NCBI RefSeq assembly: GCF_032854445.1
Contig: NC_088307.1
Span: 14,460,017 to 14,524,016, forward strand
From: Liolophura sinensis
Taxonomy: Eukaryota > Mollusca > Polyplacophora > Chitonida > Chitonidae
Direction of reading: 5' to 3'
Length of the DNA: 64,000 bases
The position numbers and the translations under genes are program-made. Under the pieces are notes generated by a model. The model did not search any database. It was not told the DNA's origin and saw only the letters and a list, made by a program, of their open reading frames with translations. Shown in pieces: positions 11,471-21,088 of the stretch (positions are counted from its first letter, which is position 1; the number at the start of each line of letters is the position of its first letter).

Positions 11471-11777
11471 CTGAATATACAACCGCAAAAATCAACGGAG
11501 CCTCGGGGATGCTCAGTCCACCAGCAGAAATCTGATTAATACAGAAATACAATATAAAAGACCACAGCACAAAGAGTAAAAAATGTTTATTGCAATTGAT
11601 TAGATGTCACGATAGAATGGAAACAAGTAGACGCAGTATGCCTAGCTCAAAGTCATTCATGAAAATAATAACAGGGTTATTTTGTTACTGAAAACTGTGG
11701 AAAGGAATATGAACTCATATGATGCGGGTACCCACAAACAAATAAATGAAGAAACACTGTCTGAGTGAAATACTTAC

Positions 11778-11983
11778 ACCCAACAAAATGTACCAGTCCT
11801 ATCAGACTGGACCAAAAGTGAAACAAGTGGTTGTGATGAGCAGTCAGAGAGAAGAGACCGCCAGAGGCCGGTGTTCCCAGGGCAATGATGAAGCAGGTGG
11901 TTTTCAAACCGAACATCCAAATATAGACTGGCTTCAAGATCCTACAACCTACACCAATGGTATTCATGCATGCTCAAGTTCAT
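11778..11983 (-). other. possible exon, hydrophobic peptide, unrecognised
   Basis: On the minus strand a pyrimidine-rich acceptor (TGTTCTGTTTCAG) ends at 11984, and a strong donor (GTAAGTATT) starts at 11777, bounding 206 bases. Within this, a frame opens at an ATG near 11967 and stays open through the donor. It encodes about 63 residues with a hydrophobic run (CFIIALGTPASGGLFSL) and a second at the end (LIGLVHFV), as in a membrane protein. The same frame has TGA codons between the acceptor and this ATG. It would therefore have to be a first coding exon with some 5' UTR, or a decayed copy. I do not recognise the protein. An overlapping plus-strand frame (11746-12018) is probably a shadow. Confidence 0.22.
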
Positions 11984-12339
11984 CTGAAACAGAACATACG
12001 TTTTTATTAACAATTTAGTGGTTTGTCTCAGTCTGCCCTTCTGATATCGGACACGACTTGTGTGTGATAGTATTAACGCGTGACATTTAACTTCGTAGTC
12101 ACGAATATTTCACTAAGATGACAACGGTAAGTTCTACGGGTGAACAAAATCAGCGTACTTGGTGTACACCAACCGTCTTTTGCAACTGATGACTGTCAGT
12201 TTTTCTCACATTTTTGTCTAGTTTTTCAACCGCAGACTGTGCTCAGCTTGTAGGCCGAATTGATAGATATCACGTGATCTCTAATGTACTACATGTATAC
12301 CACATTTAAAAGAGTAGGTCACCTAAAACTTTAACATGA

Positions 12340-12455
12340 GAAATGGACACTGCACCATCATCGGTCCTAACTGAGATAATTTGACAAGAGTCCGTAGCTC
12401 ACCGTTTACGTGTGACATTTGCCATCTATCACACCGCTCTGGTTTTACTCTCCAC
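12340..12455 (+). mobile_element. SINE-3 partial
   Basis: Contains TAATTTGACAAGAGTCC, CTCACCGTTTACGTGTGACA, TTTGCCATCTATCACACC and CTCTGGTTTTACTCTC. It is joined end to end with a SINE-2 tail, so one inserted into or recombined with the other. Confidence 0.75.
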
Positions 12456-12560
12456 ATTACACGTACATACACCCTAAGGATTCCTTCGTCGTCATATGAC
12501 TGAAAAATTGTTGAGTACGACGTTAAACCCCAAGCACTCATTCACTCACTCACTCTCCAT
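12456..12560 (+). mobile_element. SINE-2 tail fragment
   Basis: Contains ACCCTAAGGATTCCTTCG, TCGTCATATGACTGAAAAAT, TGTTGAGTACGACGTTAAAC and a (CACT/CATT)n tail. Only the last 100 bases of the SINE are present. Confidence 0.85.
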
Positions 12561-12592
12561 GTTGTATGTCCTACTTATATTATAACACAATC

Positions 12593-12640
12593 GGTATTCT
12601 TGAGTATGGCTTAAAACACCAGTCAAATAAATAAATAAAA
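12593..12640 (+). mobile_element. SINE-1 tail fragment
   Basis: ATTCTTGAGTATGGCTTAAA, then ACACCAGTCAAATAAATAAA. Only the last 48 bases of SINE-1 remain. The GAGTATGGCTTAA variant is a form intermediate between the SINE-1 tail and the satellite core. Confidence 0.7.
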
Positions 12641-12727
12641 ATAACGGGCATTGGCCGTTATTATGGAAAGTAATCTGTTATTGTGTTGCACAATCACCCA
12701 TTATAGCATAATCATCCACTGTACTCT

Positions 12728-12889
12728 CCGGCCGTACGTGGGAAGGTCTGCCAGCAGCCTGCGGATGGTCGTGAGTTTACCCCGGGATCTGCCCGGTTTC
12801 CTTCCACCACAATGCTGGCCGCCGTCGTATAAGTGAAATATTCTTGAGTACGGCGTAAAATACCAATCAGATAAATTTAAATAAATAAA
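12728..12889 (+). mobile_element. SINE-1 3' half
   Basis: Starts in CGGCCGTACGTGGGAAGGTC and runs through CCTGCGGATGGTCGTGAG, CCGTCGTATAAGTGAAATAT, TCTTGAGTACGGCGTAAAAT and an AAAT-type tail. The head with box A and box B is missing. Confidence 0.9.
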
Positions 12890-12999
12890 TCCAGTGTATT
12901 ACAGATTGTTGTGACACCATCGGCTGCTATAATATTACTTTACCCCATGATGGTCATATTAAAATGATTTTAAATTTTTATTTTTAATTTTAAAACGCT

Positions 13000-13312
13000 A
13001 CTTGCTGCTCCCTCGCTTAGCTCTCAGCATTAACATATTATAGCAAGAAAACAGGAATGGTTGTCCCGGTGTCAGATTATGGGACTGGATGAAGTGTCAT
13101 GTATGGTGTGTTCAGCATGATAACACAGTGGAGGCAGCGCTTTGGCGGCATGGACAAGTAAGGCCAGGAGAGGACATATGTACACACCACCTAATGACTC
13201 TTCATCATATGACTGAACAGATGTCAAGCACGATGTAAAACATCAAACATACGTACACCCATGCATAATTTATATACATATAACATACATACATACATAC
13301 ATACACATATAC
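13000..13312 (+). mobile_element. SINE-2b variant
   Basis: The start (CTCCCTCGCTTAGCTCTCAG) and end (CTCTTCATCATATGACTGAA) match SINE-2. The middle differs, with GTGTCATGTATGGTGTGTTC and TTTGGCGGCATGGACAAG. The tail is (CATA)n instead of (CACT)n. A second copy at 60065-60300 has the same middle, so this is a subfamily and not random decay. Confidence 0.75.
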
Positions 13313-13369
13313 ATACAAATGATATTTTCGGTCATTCTAACATTATAAGCTGTATATTGTGACATTACT

Positions 13370-13545
13370 TTTCCAAAATCATTGGAAACAGTTGACTGCT
13401 TCTCTTTGCATGAACCCGTCCTATTTTCGTAACTTTATATAGTGGTTTGTGTTATACGTCGTTTTGGGTATTGGCCTTGCGACTATTGACCTGGGACATC
13501 CATTTTGATATATGAATGTCAGTTCTGACGTATAGATTCAGTAGA
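13370..13545 (+). repeat. Rep-F, 5'-truncated
   Basis: Contains GACTGCTTCTCTTTGCATGA, GTGGTTTGTGTTATACGTCG, TTGCGACTATTGACCTGGGA and the end motif GAATGTCAGTTCTGACG. The first half of the repeat is absent, as in a truncated retroelement insertion. Confidence 0.7.
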
Positions 13546-15239
13546 CAATATACACGTTTGTGTCCATATTTGTCTTGTAACAGTAGCATCTACCCAACGC
13601 AATCAGCAAAGCGATCCAATTAAACGCATACTCTAATTTACCAGTTATGGCATTTCTGTCGTTTTTATGCTTTCCTCCACTATTGATCAGTCGTAACCTA
13701 CTGCTAATGGACAGCCTATTAAGCATTTGCGTCCAGTTTTCCTCTCGCATATATCACCTTTCCTCTGTCTAAAGGCTTATCAGTTAACCATAGGTAGATT
13801 GTGTCTCCTACACCGGATATTAAAGGTCACGCCAAATATGGGAATCGAAACACTTAGAGTCTGATGTGGACTGGGTCTATGGAGAGGGAAAGCCGATCAT
13901 AGTTTTGCCGACGAAATTTGATTGTGTGTAAAAACACCGAGGCCCTCCGGGAATAGACATTTATAATCCACAGAAAATTTACACCGTCGCAGCGTATACG
14001 ATTCATGTTCAGCCAACTACAAGGTAGAGTGCATTTGTTCATCAGATTATTTTACATATTATTTTCTTATACAGAGAAAGACAAAATTAAGCAAAGTAAA
14101 ATCAACACCTGGACATCATACTGACGGAAACGAGACGATTAAAGATCTTTCTTTTCCCCATTCAACAGAAATATCACAGGTTAAGAGCTATTTTTTTTCA
14201 ATAAATTTTCATTTTTGGAATATAACCACTAACGTTACGACTGTAGGCTGATTTTTTTCATCTCACCACTGGTGGCTGTAAAAAAAAATTTTCACCCGCA
14301 AGACTGATTTGTTGCCGCGTGACTCTTTAAGTTAACGACATATCGTAAAGTTAGAAATAAAGTATTAAAAACCACACCTTCGGTCATTCTGTCAAAATAT
14401 GTCCAGGAAATATCGAACCGTTCACTGAGCATTCATTCTTAAACACTGACGTCTTTACGTATAGATTATTAGTTGCTTTCTGCTGCAAAATCCCGTACAC
14501 TGGTTTTTGTTCTAATATTCGTAAGTTTATTCGTCGCCTTTCGCAGAGTGAATGCGGCCTTCACGTCCACACTAAACTGTCTACCATTCACCCGGTCATT
14601 GGCTTTAAATCCTACACTCACCGTATATTTTGCACACAGAAAGTAGTTTTAATTACGTGCCTTTTTGGACATTTCCGTTTAAAACAACTTTGTTCTCGAT
14701 AAGGGCTCTGCTCCCGAGTGTGTTCCCTAGCTTTCATGGCCAATACGACATCGGGCATATCCTGGTTGACTCTGTAGACTTTGCGCATGTTCGGTTGTAC
14801 ACAGTCAATTTACAGATTTATTTGACAATGCTGGTGATGCTGTCATTAAATATTTAGGAGTCGTTGGCCTATATCATAAATTATTATATCTCATTCTGGA
14901 TTATTCTTGATTTTCATTGGTCAGTACACTGTCATATGATATGCCACAAAACGTGGCGTACAACGATGACGCGCACAAGCAAAACAACGTAACGCGCACA
15001 AAGTTATATCCCACGTTCACGAGGCAATAGCTAACGATCTCGAGGAAATATTCAATATTGCGTTTATTCTACCACAGTTATCTCCCTTTTTATACTGCCT
15101 GACGTATGTTTGTTTGTTAAGTAAACTGCCTTACAATGGCTAGCTTCACTATCGACGTACAAATTCAGCGATTTAAAATACCAAATAAGCCCCCAAAAAT
15201 TACCCAAAACAACGTAATAAAACGTGTGGTGCATGTTTC
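13546..15239. other. spacer, no recognisable gene
   Basis: AT-rich, with several frames of 60-90 residues and no domain. The 88-residue frame at 15136-15402 (+) has a reasonable start context (ACAATGG) and a hydrophilic sequence, but it contains the long inverted repeat at 15240-15351 and is unsupported by splice signals or a known family. I do not call it a gene. Confidence 0.4.
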
Positions 15240-15351
15240 GGGATATGATATCAGGAATTATCAGCTTCGAAATGTGACGTTCAACGAGTGGGCCGAACTC
15301 GTTAAAGATCACTTCTCTGGATCTGACATGCAATTCCTGATATCATATCCC
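15240..15351. repeat. perfect 20-base inverted repeat, 72-base loop
   Basis: GGGATATGATATCAGGAATT at 15240-15259 is exactly reverse-complemented at 15332-15351. Each arm also contains the internal palindrome TGATATCA. A perfect 20-base match at this spacing is very unlikely by chance. It could be the end of a fold-back element or a young local inversion duplication. Confidence 0.9.
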
Positions 15352-15399
15352 ACATCATGCCGTATATATATGCACAATATAGTTTGTCGGCTCTATACT

Positions 15400-15777
15400 T
15401 AATACGCATAAATATAGTTAAGCAGTTTTATATACACTATAAAAATATTCGAGTTTTGAAGTTTTACCTAAAGATGAGTTCTTTTGTTTTAAAAAATGTC
15501 CCTGCATTTTATTTCATTTTGGATATTCTCATTATCACATGGAAAGCTCCCTGGTTTAAGCATGTCTTCTCCACGGTATGGCCGATATATTACTGACAGC
15601 GTTAAATCTATAATCGTAGGTGGAACGCCCATTACCTGTTTTGTGCTATTGTATCAAAGGCCTTAAAACCACGCCTTTCAACTGCCTTAGTTCGTGAACC
15701 CCCACCTTGTTTCCCCCAAACGTATGGAATTTGCACTAATAAAACGCAGAGAAACCTATTTATATTTACACAATTAG
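15400..15777. other. no recognisable gene
   Basis: AT-rich spacer between the inverted repeat and the partial Rep-E copy. Short frames only. Confidence 0.45.
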
Positions 15778-15875
15778 ATTAGTAATCTTCAATCTGTCCT
15801 ACAAATCGACGCCCAACAAAGGGGAGAAAAATGTAGAAAAGCTAGTGATAAACATAAGAAGACCGACGTTCGTAG
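15778..15875 (+). repeat. Rep-E left part only
   Basis: AGTAATCTTCAATCTGTCCT, GAAAAATGTAGAAAAGCTAG and ACGTTCGTAG match 6072-6190 with gaps. The match ends where a direct duplication of about 27 bases begins (TAGTCATCACAGGACTTCTT, then TAGTCATCACTGGACTTCTT) at 15873-15925. Neither SINE-3 nor satellite sequence follows, unlike the other two Rep-E loci. Confidence 0.65.
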
Positions 15876-16005
15876 TCATCACAGGACTTCTTGTTGTATA
15901 GTCATCACTGGACTTCTTATTGAAAATGAAGACACAAAAATGACATGACCATACAAATCTATAACTATGTTCTTCATTAACCAGGGCTTATCATAAAAAA
16001 ACTAT

Positions 16006-16185
16006 CATGTTACGGCTGATAGACCCAATGTTACGGCTCTAAATCCCAATGTTACGCCTGTTAAACCCATGATACAGCTATTAGGCCCAATATTAATGGC
16101 TGTTCGACCTCATGTTACGACCGTTATACACCATGTTAGGGCTGTTTGGCCCCATGTCACGGCTCTTGAACCCCATATTACATAC
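16006..16185 (+). repeat. 21-base minisatellite, about 8 units
   Basis: Imperfect units of CATGTTACGGCTGTTAGACCC. The period is a multiple of three, so the plus frame at 16069-16383 shows a repeated HVT-containing peptide. That frame is explained by the repeat, and the non-repetitive remainder (about 60 residues) is not recognised. Confidence 0.8.
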
Positions 16186-16984
16186 GATGCGCAAATTAAA
16201 ATATATTTCTCTCTCGATCAATACCACTTTCGTTTAGATGTTAGATTTTGTCTTCGAGAAATAGGAGACGTATCACTAACAGAACCGAGTCTTGCCTTAA
16301 TAACGAAATGTGAAGAGGAGGTCTTTGTAGTGTTTGATGACTTAGATTTATTTCGGAATTTACCCCCTACATGGGTTTTATGAAACTGCTCGGAATTAGT
16401 TGGCATACATGTATATTCCACCACGTGCGTTGTACGATGAACGTCTTTAAAGTGCTGTCTAACAGACAACCATACATACACAAAGGAGCAAGGTGTCCTC
16501 CATAATAATTTGTCCATTTATTAATATCTATCTGACCCCTGTGTTTTGCGGCAGAGCTTACCCTTATGACTATGGCAGATGCACTGGCTGGGATGTAGAG
16601 TTTGTAGACAGTGTAAACTATATCCACATAAAGTATACGTATGATGGTTTCTCTTCAGCCAGCGATGCGTTGTTAAGACATAATCATTTATTCGTTCTTC
16701 AACCAGCACCTTGCACATTCACACGTTTAGTGTGTGCGCCCGACAGTCTAGCTGCACGTTTTCGTGTTATGGTTGAATTAAATTAAGCCTATTCATCGAG
16801 GCGATGAGATAACGATCGCTGTCCTGTGGTAACTGTCAAAATGGCATTTATTCACCACACCATACCAAGGGCACTAGGTGTAAATCAGAAGCCTTACCTG
16901 CTCCTCTTTAACACAGATGAAGTCTACTCTGAGTGTATTCCACTTGGGGACCTGAGCCTGGGTCGATGTTTATTATAGCACGGC
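16186..16984. other. spacer with overlapping open frames
   Basis: Frames of 65-104 residues overlap on both strands. No domain is visible. A good minus-strand donor (GAGCAG followed by GTAAGG) lies near 16903-16915, but no partner acceptor or coding frame is clear. Confidence 0.35.
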
Positions 16985-17215
16985 ATCTAATTTGAATGCT
17001 GCTTTCAGTATTTCGGCAAGCACTTTCGTTGCATCTGTTCAACATCCTTCGAAACTATCGACTGCTTCTATTCTGTATTCTTCCGTTTTAATTTCATATT
17101 TTAAAAACTGTCTTAGTTCTTTGATGGTTTGTGTTAAACGTCTTCGGTGAATTGGTCTTGCGATTATTGAGCCGGGACATCCATTTTGATTGACGCCCTG
17201 TACGCGAATGTACAC
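16985..17215 (+). repeat. Rep-F, 5'-truncated
   Basis: Contains ACTGCTTCTATTCTGTATTC, TTCTTTGATGGTTTGTGTTA, TTGCGATTATTGAGCC, GGACATCCATTTTGATTGAC and a decayed end motif (GTACGCGAATGTACAC). The first half of the repeat is absent. Confidence 0.7.
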
Positions 17216-17607
17216 ATGTAGAAATTAAGACTTATCTCAAAAGTTCAAACACAGCTGCAATTAAAGTATTTTGCTGTTTTATGTAAAAAAATTTACACAC
17301 TGATTCTTTACTGCAGACCAATCTGAGTTTTTTTTTTCTGATTTGATTTTGTTATAACATAAGTCTTAAGTTTCTGGATAAATACCAGCCTTAGCCTCAC
17401 AGGATGTTACCTCTGGCCTGACTGTGCTACTTCCCAAACGGTGTGCTAAAATATTTGACTAATACGATGAAAGCCAGGCTTAGGGTTGGAGGAGGTACAG
17501 GATCCAAATAAAGCCGCTAACACGTTTATCCCTCTACTAAAGCGACCCTATCTTCGAAAGTAACAGGTGATTCATCCGAACATGCAACCGTGTTGATGAA
17601 TGGTCTG
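17216..17607. other. no recognisable gene
   Basis: Spacer before the SINE-2 insertion. Contains short A/T runs and no coding signal. Confidence 0.45.
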
Positions 17608-17998
17608 TCATCTGCAAGAGTGAGTGAGTGAGTGCTTGGAGTTTAACGTCTTACTCAACAATTTTTCAGTCATATGACGACGAAGGAATCCTTAGGGTAT
17701 ATGTAATGTGCCTCCTTTGAAGCAGGACGGATTTCCACCGTTTTTTTATCAAGTGCTGCTTCACTGAGACTACTTACCGAAGGCAAGTATGGCGCCCCGC
17801 CAGAGCCATTATACTGATATGGGTCAACCAGTCATTGCACTATCCCCTTCATGCTAAACGCATGCTGAACGCCAAGCGAGGAAGTTACAACTGCCTCTTT
17901 TAAAGTCTTAGGTGTGACTCTAGGATTGATCCTGGATCTACCGCTCCCGAAGCGGACGATCTACCAACTGTGCTTTCTGGGCCGGTTCATCTGCAAGA
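17608..17998 (-). mobile_element. full-length SINE-2 with target-site duplication
   Basis: The element occupies 17620-17986. It is flanked by a perfect 12-base direct repeat, TCATCTGCAAGA, at 17608-17619 and 17987-17998. On the minus strand the head reads AGCACAGTTGGTAGA (box A-like) and GGATCAATCC (box B-like, plus-strand position 17923-17932), so it is tRNA-derived and has a Pol III promoter. The body follows, then CATATGACTGAAAAATTG, TTGAGTAAGACGTTAAACTC and (CACT)n. Head, body, tail and intact duplication indicate a relatively recent retroposition. Confidence 0.93.
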
Positions 17999-18104
17999 AG
18001 AGAGACACCAAATATGACTGAGCCATCGAGGGCACCTTATATAGAAATAGCATTTGTTTTCTGTCTGCAATAAATGTACATACATGCATAAAGCATTTAC
18101 AAAC

Positions 18105-18205
18105 AGAAAAGATCTCAGCATAGAGGGTAAATGCTGAGCAGTCACATATAACCGGCGAAATATGGTCTCCTGTCAATTTACATCAATTTGTCTTTTTATT
18201 TATTA
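18105..18205 (-). mobile_element. SINE-3 partial
   Basis: Contains GTCACATATAACCGGCGAAA and TGGTCTCCTGTCAATTTACA, the minus-orientation core of SINE-3. It is diverged, and the tail module is not preserved. Confidence 0.65.
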
Positions 18206-18861
18206 TTTATGTCTTAAACCCTTTTTAATAAACAAACAAATAAATAGAACTATATATAATTTTCATATTAATATTACTTTTAAGAAAACCACTTTAGAAG
18301 TTTTAAACAGTGACATTACACTTGCATCTTTACAGCTTTTCATACTGGTGTAATCGTCGTGTTAATAATCATCTATCTTTTTTGACGTGTAAAAGTGACA
18401 AAATTAAAAAGTTGAATAACTGCAATGACTGACGTTATAATAAGCATGGAAAGCACTGGCCGGTAAAAACAACCTATGCCATAACAAATGCTATCTGATC
18501 AATCAAGTTTGACCACTTGCAAATCATAGAAGTAGCCAATGATCAACTGCAGGGCGATTTATCAGTCTTGTCACCTCGCTTATTCCTTTGGTGATTATGC
18601 TATGATGAACGCGTTCGAAACGATCCAAAGAAGATTAGTGTAAGGAATATCACGGCCGACATGACGGATAAGGATCCTCTAGTGGATGCGATATGCCCAC
18701 AGACTCAGCGATTGCTGTAATGCTGTTCAAACAAGTATATGCAGCACCAGAGAAAACAGCAGAGTTGAAACAGACAATATGAAAAAAATGGACGCTTTAG
18801 CATATTCTTCACTGATGCTGTTGTTCCTTCTTTGTCAAAGTTGTCAGAATGTTCAGTTTCC
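18206..18861. other. no recognisable gene
   Basis: AT-rich with frames up to 87 residues and no domain. The right edge meets Rep-E. Confidence 0.4.
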
Positions 18862-19145
18862 GATACAATGTTTAGTTGCCGTTCTCTACTGGTCACAATA
18901 TAGCGAAGGAAAAATGATCAAGGGCAGAACGTCACGCCTGATGCAGTAGAAACTGAGAGCAAAAATCCAGACAAGTTCTCCTGAAAATAAAATTCGAACC
19001 ATGTGCCATAATAAATTTTATCTACGCAAGAGCAGACCAGGTATCAGTCTGCAAGTTTCTTTTGAAGAATTTCCACACACACACACACACTTGCACAAGC
19101 GAAGAATCCAATGTTAAAAACAGTAGCTGAAGCAAAAAGAGGAAA
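18862..19145 (+). repeat. Rep-E, second long copy
   Basis: Matches 6192-6480 through CAATGTTTAGTTGCCGTTCT, GAGCAAAAATCCAGACAAG, AAAATAAAATTCGAACCATG, GAAGAATTTCCACACAC and AACAGTAGCTGAAGCAAAA. A short (CA)n run near 19077-19092 has expanded relative to the first copy. TIR-D begins about a dozen bases further on, and the satellite-like monomer and SINE-3 follow beyond it. Confidence 0.75.
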
Positions 19146-19157
19146 TCGATATCAATT

Positions 19158-19930
19158 ATATAGACCATTTCTTTTAGACAGTCGCACACTTTCAGCTGTC
19201 TGTAAAATCAGGAATACACGCTACCAAAATAGCCCTTAGTAAGTGATACGTAATAACCCTAGCTCTACTCATTGATGTGCTCGACGTCAATGTTATTACA
19301 AAGAAAATGCAGATAGGATACTTTTTTCTAATTCATCAAGTCCATAAGCTTAGTTTCAACACCAAGAACTCATTGCTCAGTGTGACCTCATAATTATTCA
19401 AAAACATCTAGGAGAGTAATTTGTTTTACAATAGCTGCACCAACATGCGGTTTGAACAGACTCCATGCAATGACAGCCTACACTACTGCGCATAACTAGA
19501 TCGCTTTAATTTCCTAATATGAATATCTAAAACCATACTGCCGTGAGATCATATGCTACAGGAGATAAAGTAAAATTCATTTATTAAGATTATATTATAT
19601 TAAAACGTGCGAGCGATTTCAAATATGGCAGTGTCAGAAACAGGGTTTACAGTAAAGTCGATAGCAGTTCAGGTAACTGGTGTCATCCTACTTCAAAACA
19701 TCTTGAACTCCATCCAATACCCAGCATGACACTTTAAAAAATAATTATGACGTCACCCGAGGCAATTGGTTCTTGCCGTCGAACGCGAGTTTATGAACTT
19801 TAACATTTTGAATTACAAAAACTGTTCTTCTTGTGTTGTTACGTTTCACTTGGTAGGTAGTATGAGTGATTTTTTGAGTGATAGCTGAATCTAGGCAACT
19901 CTCTAAAAGAAACAGACTATAGACTATAAT
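19158..19930. mobile_element. TIR-D, 0.77 kb element with long inverted ends
   Basis: The left end reads TATAGACCATTTCTTTTAGA then CAGTCGCACACTTTCAGCTG. The right end reads AGCTGAATCTAGGCAACTCT then CTAAAAGAAACAGACTATAG. Similarity between the ends continues inward for about 100 bases (left TACCAAAATAGCCCTTAGTA and TGATACGTAATAACC; right GTTGTTACGTTTCACTTGG and TAGGTAGTATGAGTGA). TA at each edge is consistent with a TA target. No transposase frame lies inside, so it is non-autonomous. It separates Rep-E from the monomer and SINE-3 that are contiguous with Rep-E at 6.2-10.8 kb. A right-half copy lies at 40200-40512. Confidence 0.7.
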
Positions 19931-20050
19931 GAATGAATGGATAAGTGTGGCTAATTCTGTTTAAGACATAGAAGTAGCATTTACGTGAACAGTTAGAATA
20001 AAACCATCGATAGGTAAATGACAAAAGGCCATATTTGATCGTGAGATCAT
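19928..20050 (+). mobile_element. single satellite-like monomer followed by SINE-3
   Basis: TAATGAATGAATGGATAAG, TGTGGCTAATTCTGTTTAAG match one unit of the 73-base satellite. The sequence then runs into TTTACGTGAACAGTTAGAAT, AAAACC and TAGGTAAATGACAAAAGGCC, which is SINE-3. This shows the monomer-plus-SINE-3 order without any tandem amplification. Confidence 0.7.
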
Positions 20051-20157
20051 TCATTAACTCTCACAATGTCACAATGTCTCACGCAACCGTTGAAATTCAG
20101 CCTCTGGTCAGTTCTCATAGAGGGTACTACTCTAACTGTTGACATAATTTAGCAGCA

Positions 20158-20408
20158 GGGGCCTCCGTGGTTCAGTTGGTTAGTGCGCTAATAACCCAAG
20201 AGCGTCTCGCCAATGTGGTCGCTGTTAGTTCAGCTCATGCTGGCTTCCTCTCCGGCCGTAAATGGGAAGGTCTTCCAGCATCCTGCGGATGGTCGTGAGT
20301 TTCCCCCGGACTCTGCCCGGTTTCCTCCCACTACAACGCTGGACGTCGTCGTATAAGTGAAATATTCTTGAGCACGGCGTAAAACACAAATCAAATAAAC
20401 AAATAAAT
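20158..20408 (+). mobile_element. full-length SINE-1
   Basis: Starts GGGGCCTCCGTGGTTCAGTT (box A region). The box B region is decayed (GCTGTTAGTTCAGCTC). The body runs CTTCCTCTCCGGCCGTAAAT, CCTGCGGATGGTCGTGAG, GTCGTATAAGTGAAATATTC, TTGAGCACGGCGTAAAACAC and an AAAT/AAAC tail. No clear target-site duplication is visible. A 103-residue antisense frame over it is an artefact. Confidence 0.93.
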
Positions 20409-20589
20409 GCAAATATGATGAACACAAACAATAACATTTTGTTATCCACAGGTTAGATTCATATCGTACGAATAAAGAACCTAGAAAGGAGGCAAATGGA
20501 AATGTTATATCAAATGTAACTACAACGTCGAGCGACAACATTATATTTAAACTTTATTAAGAACAACATACATATTTAAACTTAAATGC

Positions 20590-21065
20590 TCTATGAGTCG
20601 AAACAGACATTCCTATATCAGCCGTCAACCAATATGGACGTTCCAGGTCAATAATCGCAAGGTCAATTCCCGTAACGACGTCTAACGCCAAAAACCAAAG
20701 AACGAAATTAGGGAGGAATTATGCAAAGAGAAGCATTCAACAGTTGTCAATGAAGTTGGAAAGGCGCAAGGTATGTTCCAGTCGAATGAGTTCAATCAGT
20801 CTTCAAATCGTGTACCATGTTAGTACATGAGTTGTTGATAACGAAATATTTATTTCAGTTGTGCTTTGATTGCAATCGTTCACATATTCAATGTGGCGAT
20901 CTAGTTCAACACGATGAATATACATCCCCTAGCACCTCGTTAAACAGACTTGGGCACAATCATGCAGTAGTGCAAGATATTCTAGACGCTCTATCCATAT
21001 TTACTTACAAGACAATTATTCTCATTGTAAAACTTAAGAAACTTAGACTAAAGAGGTTTGATGGC
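20590..21065 (-). repeat. Rep-F, near full length, behind RT copy 1
   Basis: In plus-strand order it reads GAGTCGAAACAGACATTCCT, AGCCGTCAACCAATATGGAC, GTTCCAGGTCAATAATCGCA, GTGCTTTGATTGCAATCG, ATGTGGCGATCTAGTTCAAC and TTAAGAAACTTAGACTAAAG. It reaches to within about 25 bases of the RT coding end at 21089 and has the same orientation, as a 3' region would. The 118-residue plus frame 20817-21173 spans repeat and RT debris and is not a gene. Confidence 0.75.
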
Positions 21066-21088
21066 AAAAACGTACAGGAGCTAACAAA

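Noticed and set aside
17905-17986. Functional tRNA gene on the minus strand
   Set aside because: It is the head of a complete SINE-2 with target-site duplication; the 3' acceptor half is replaced by SINE body.
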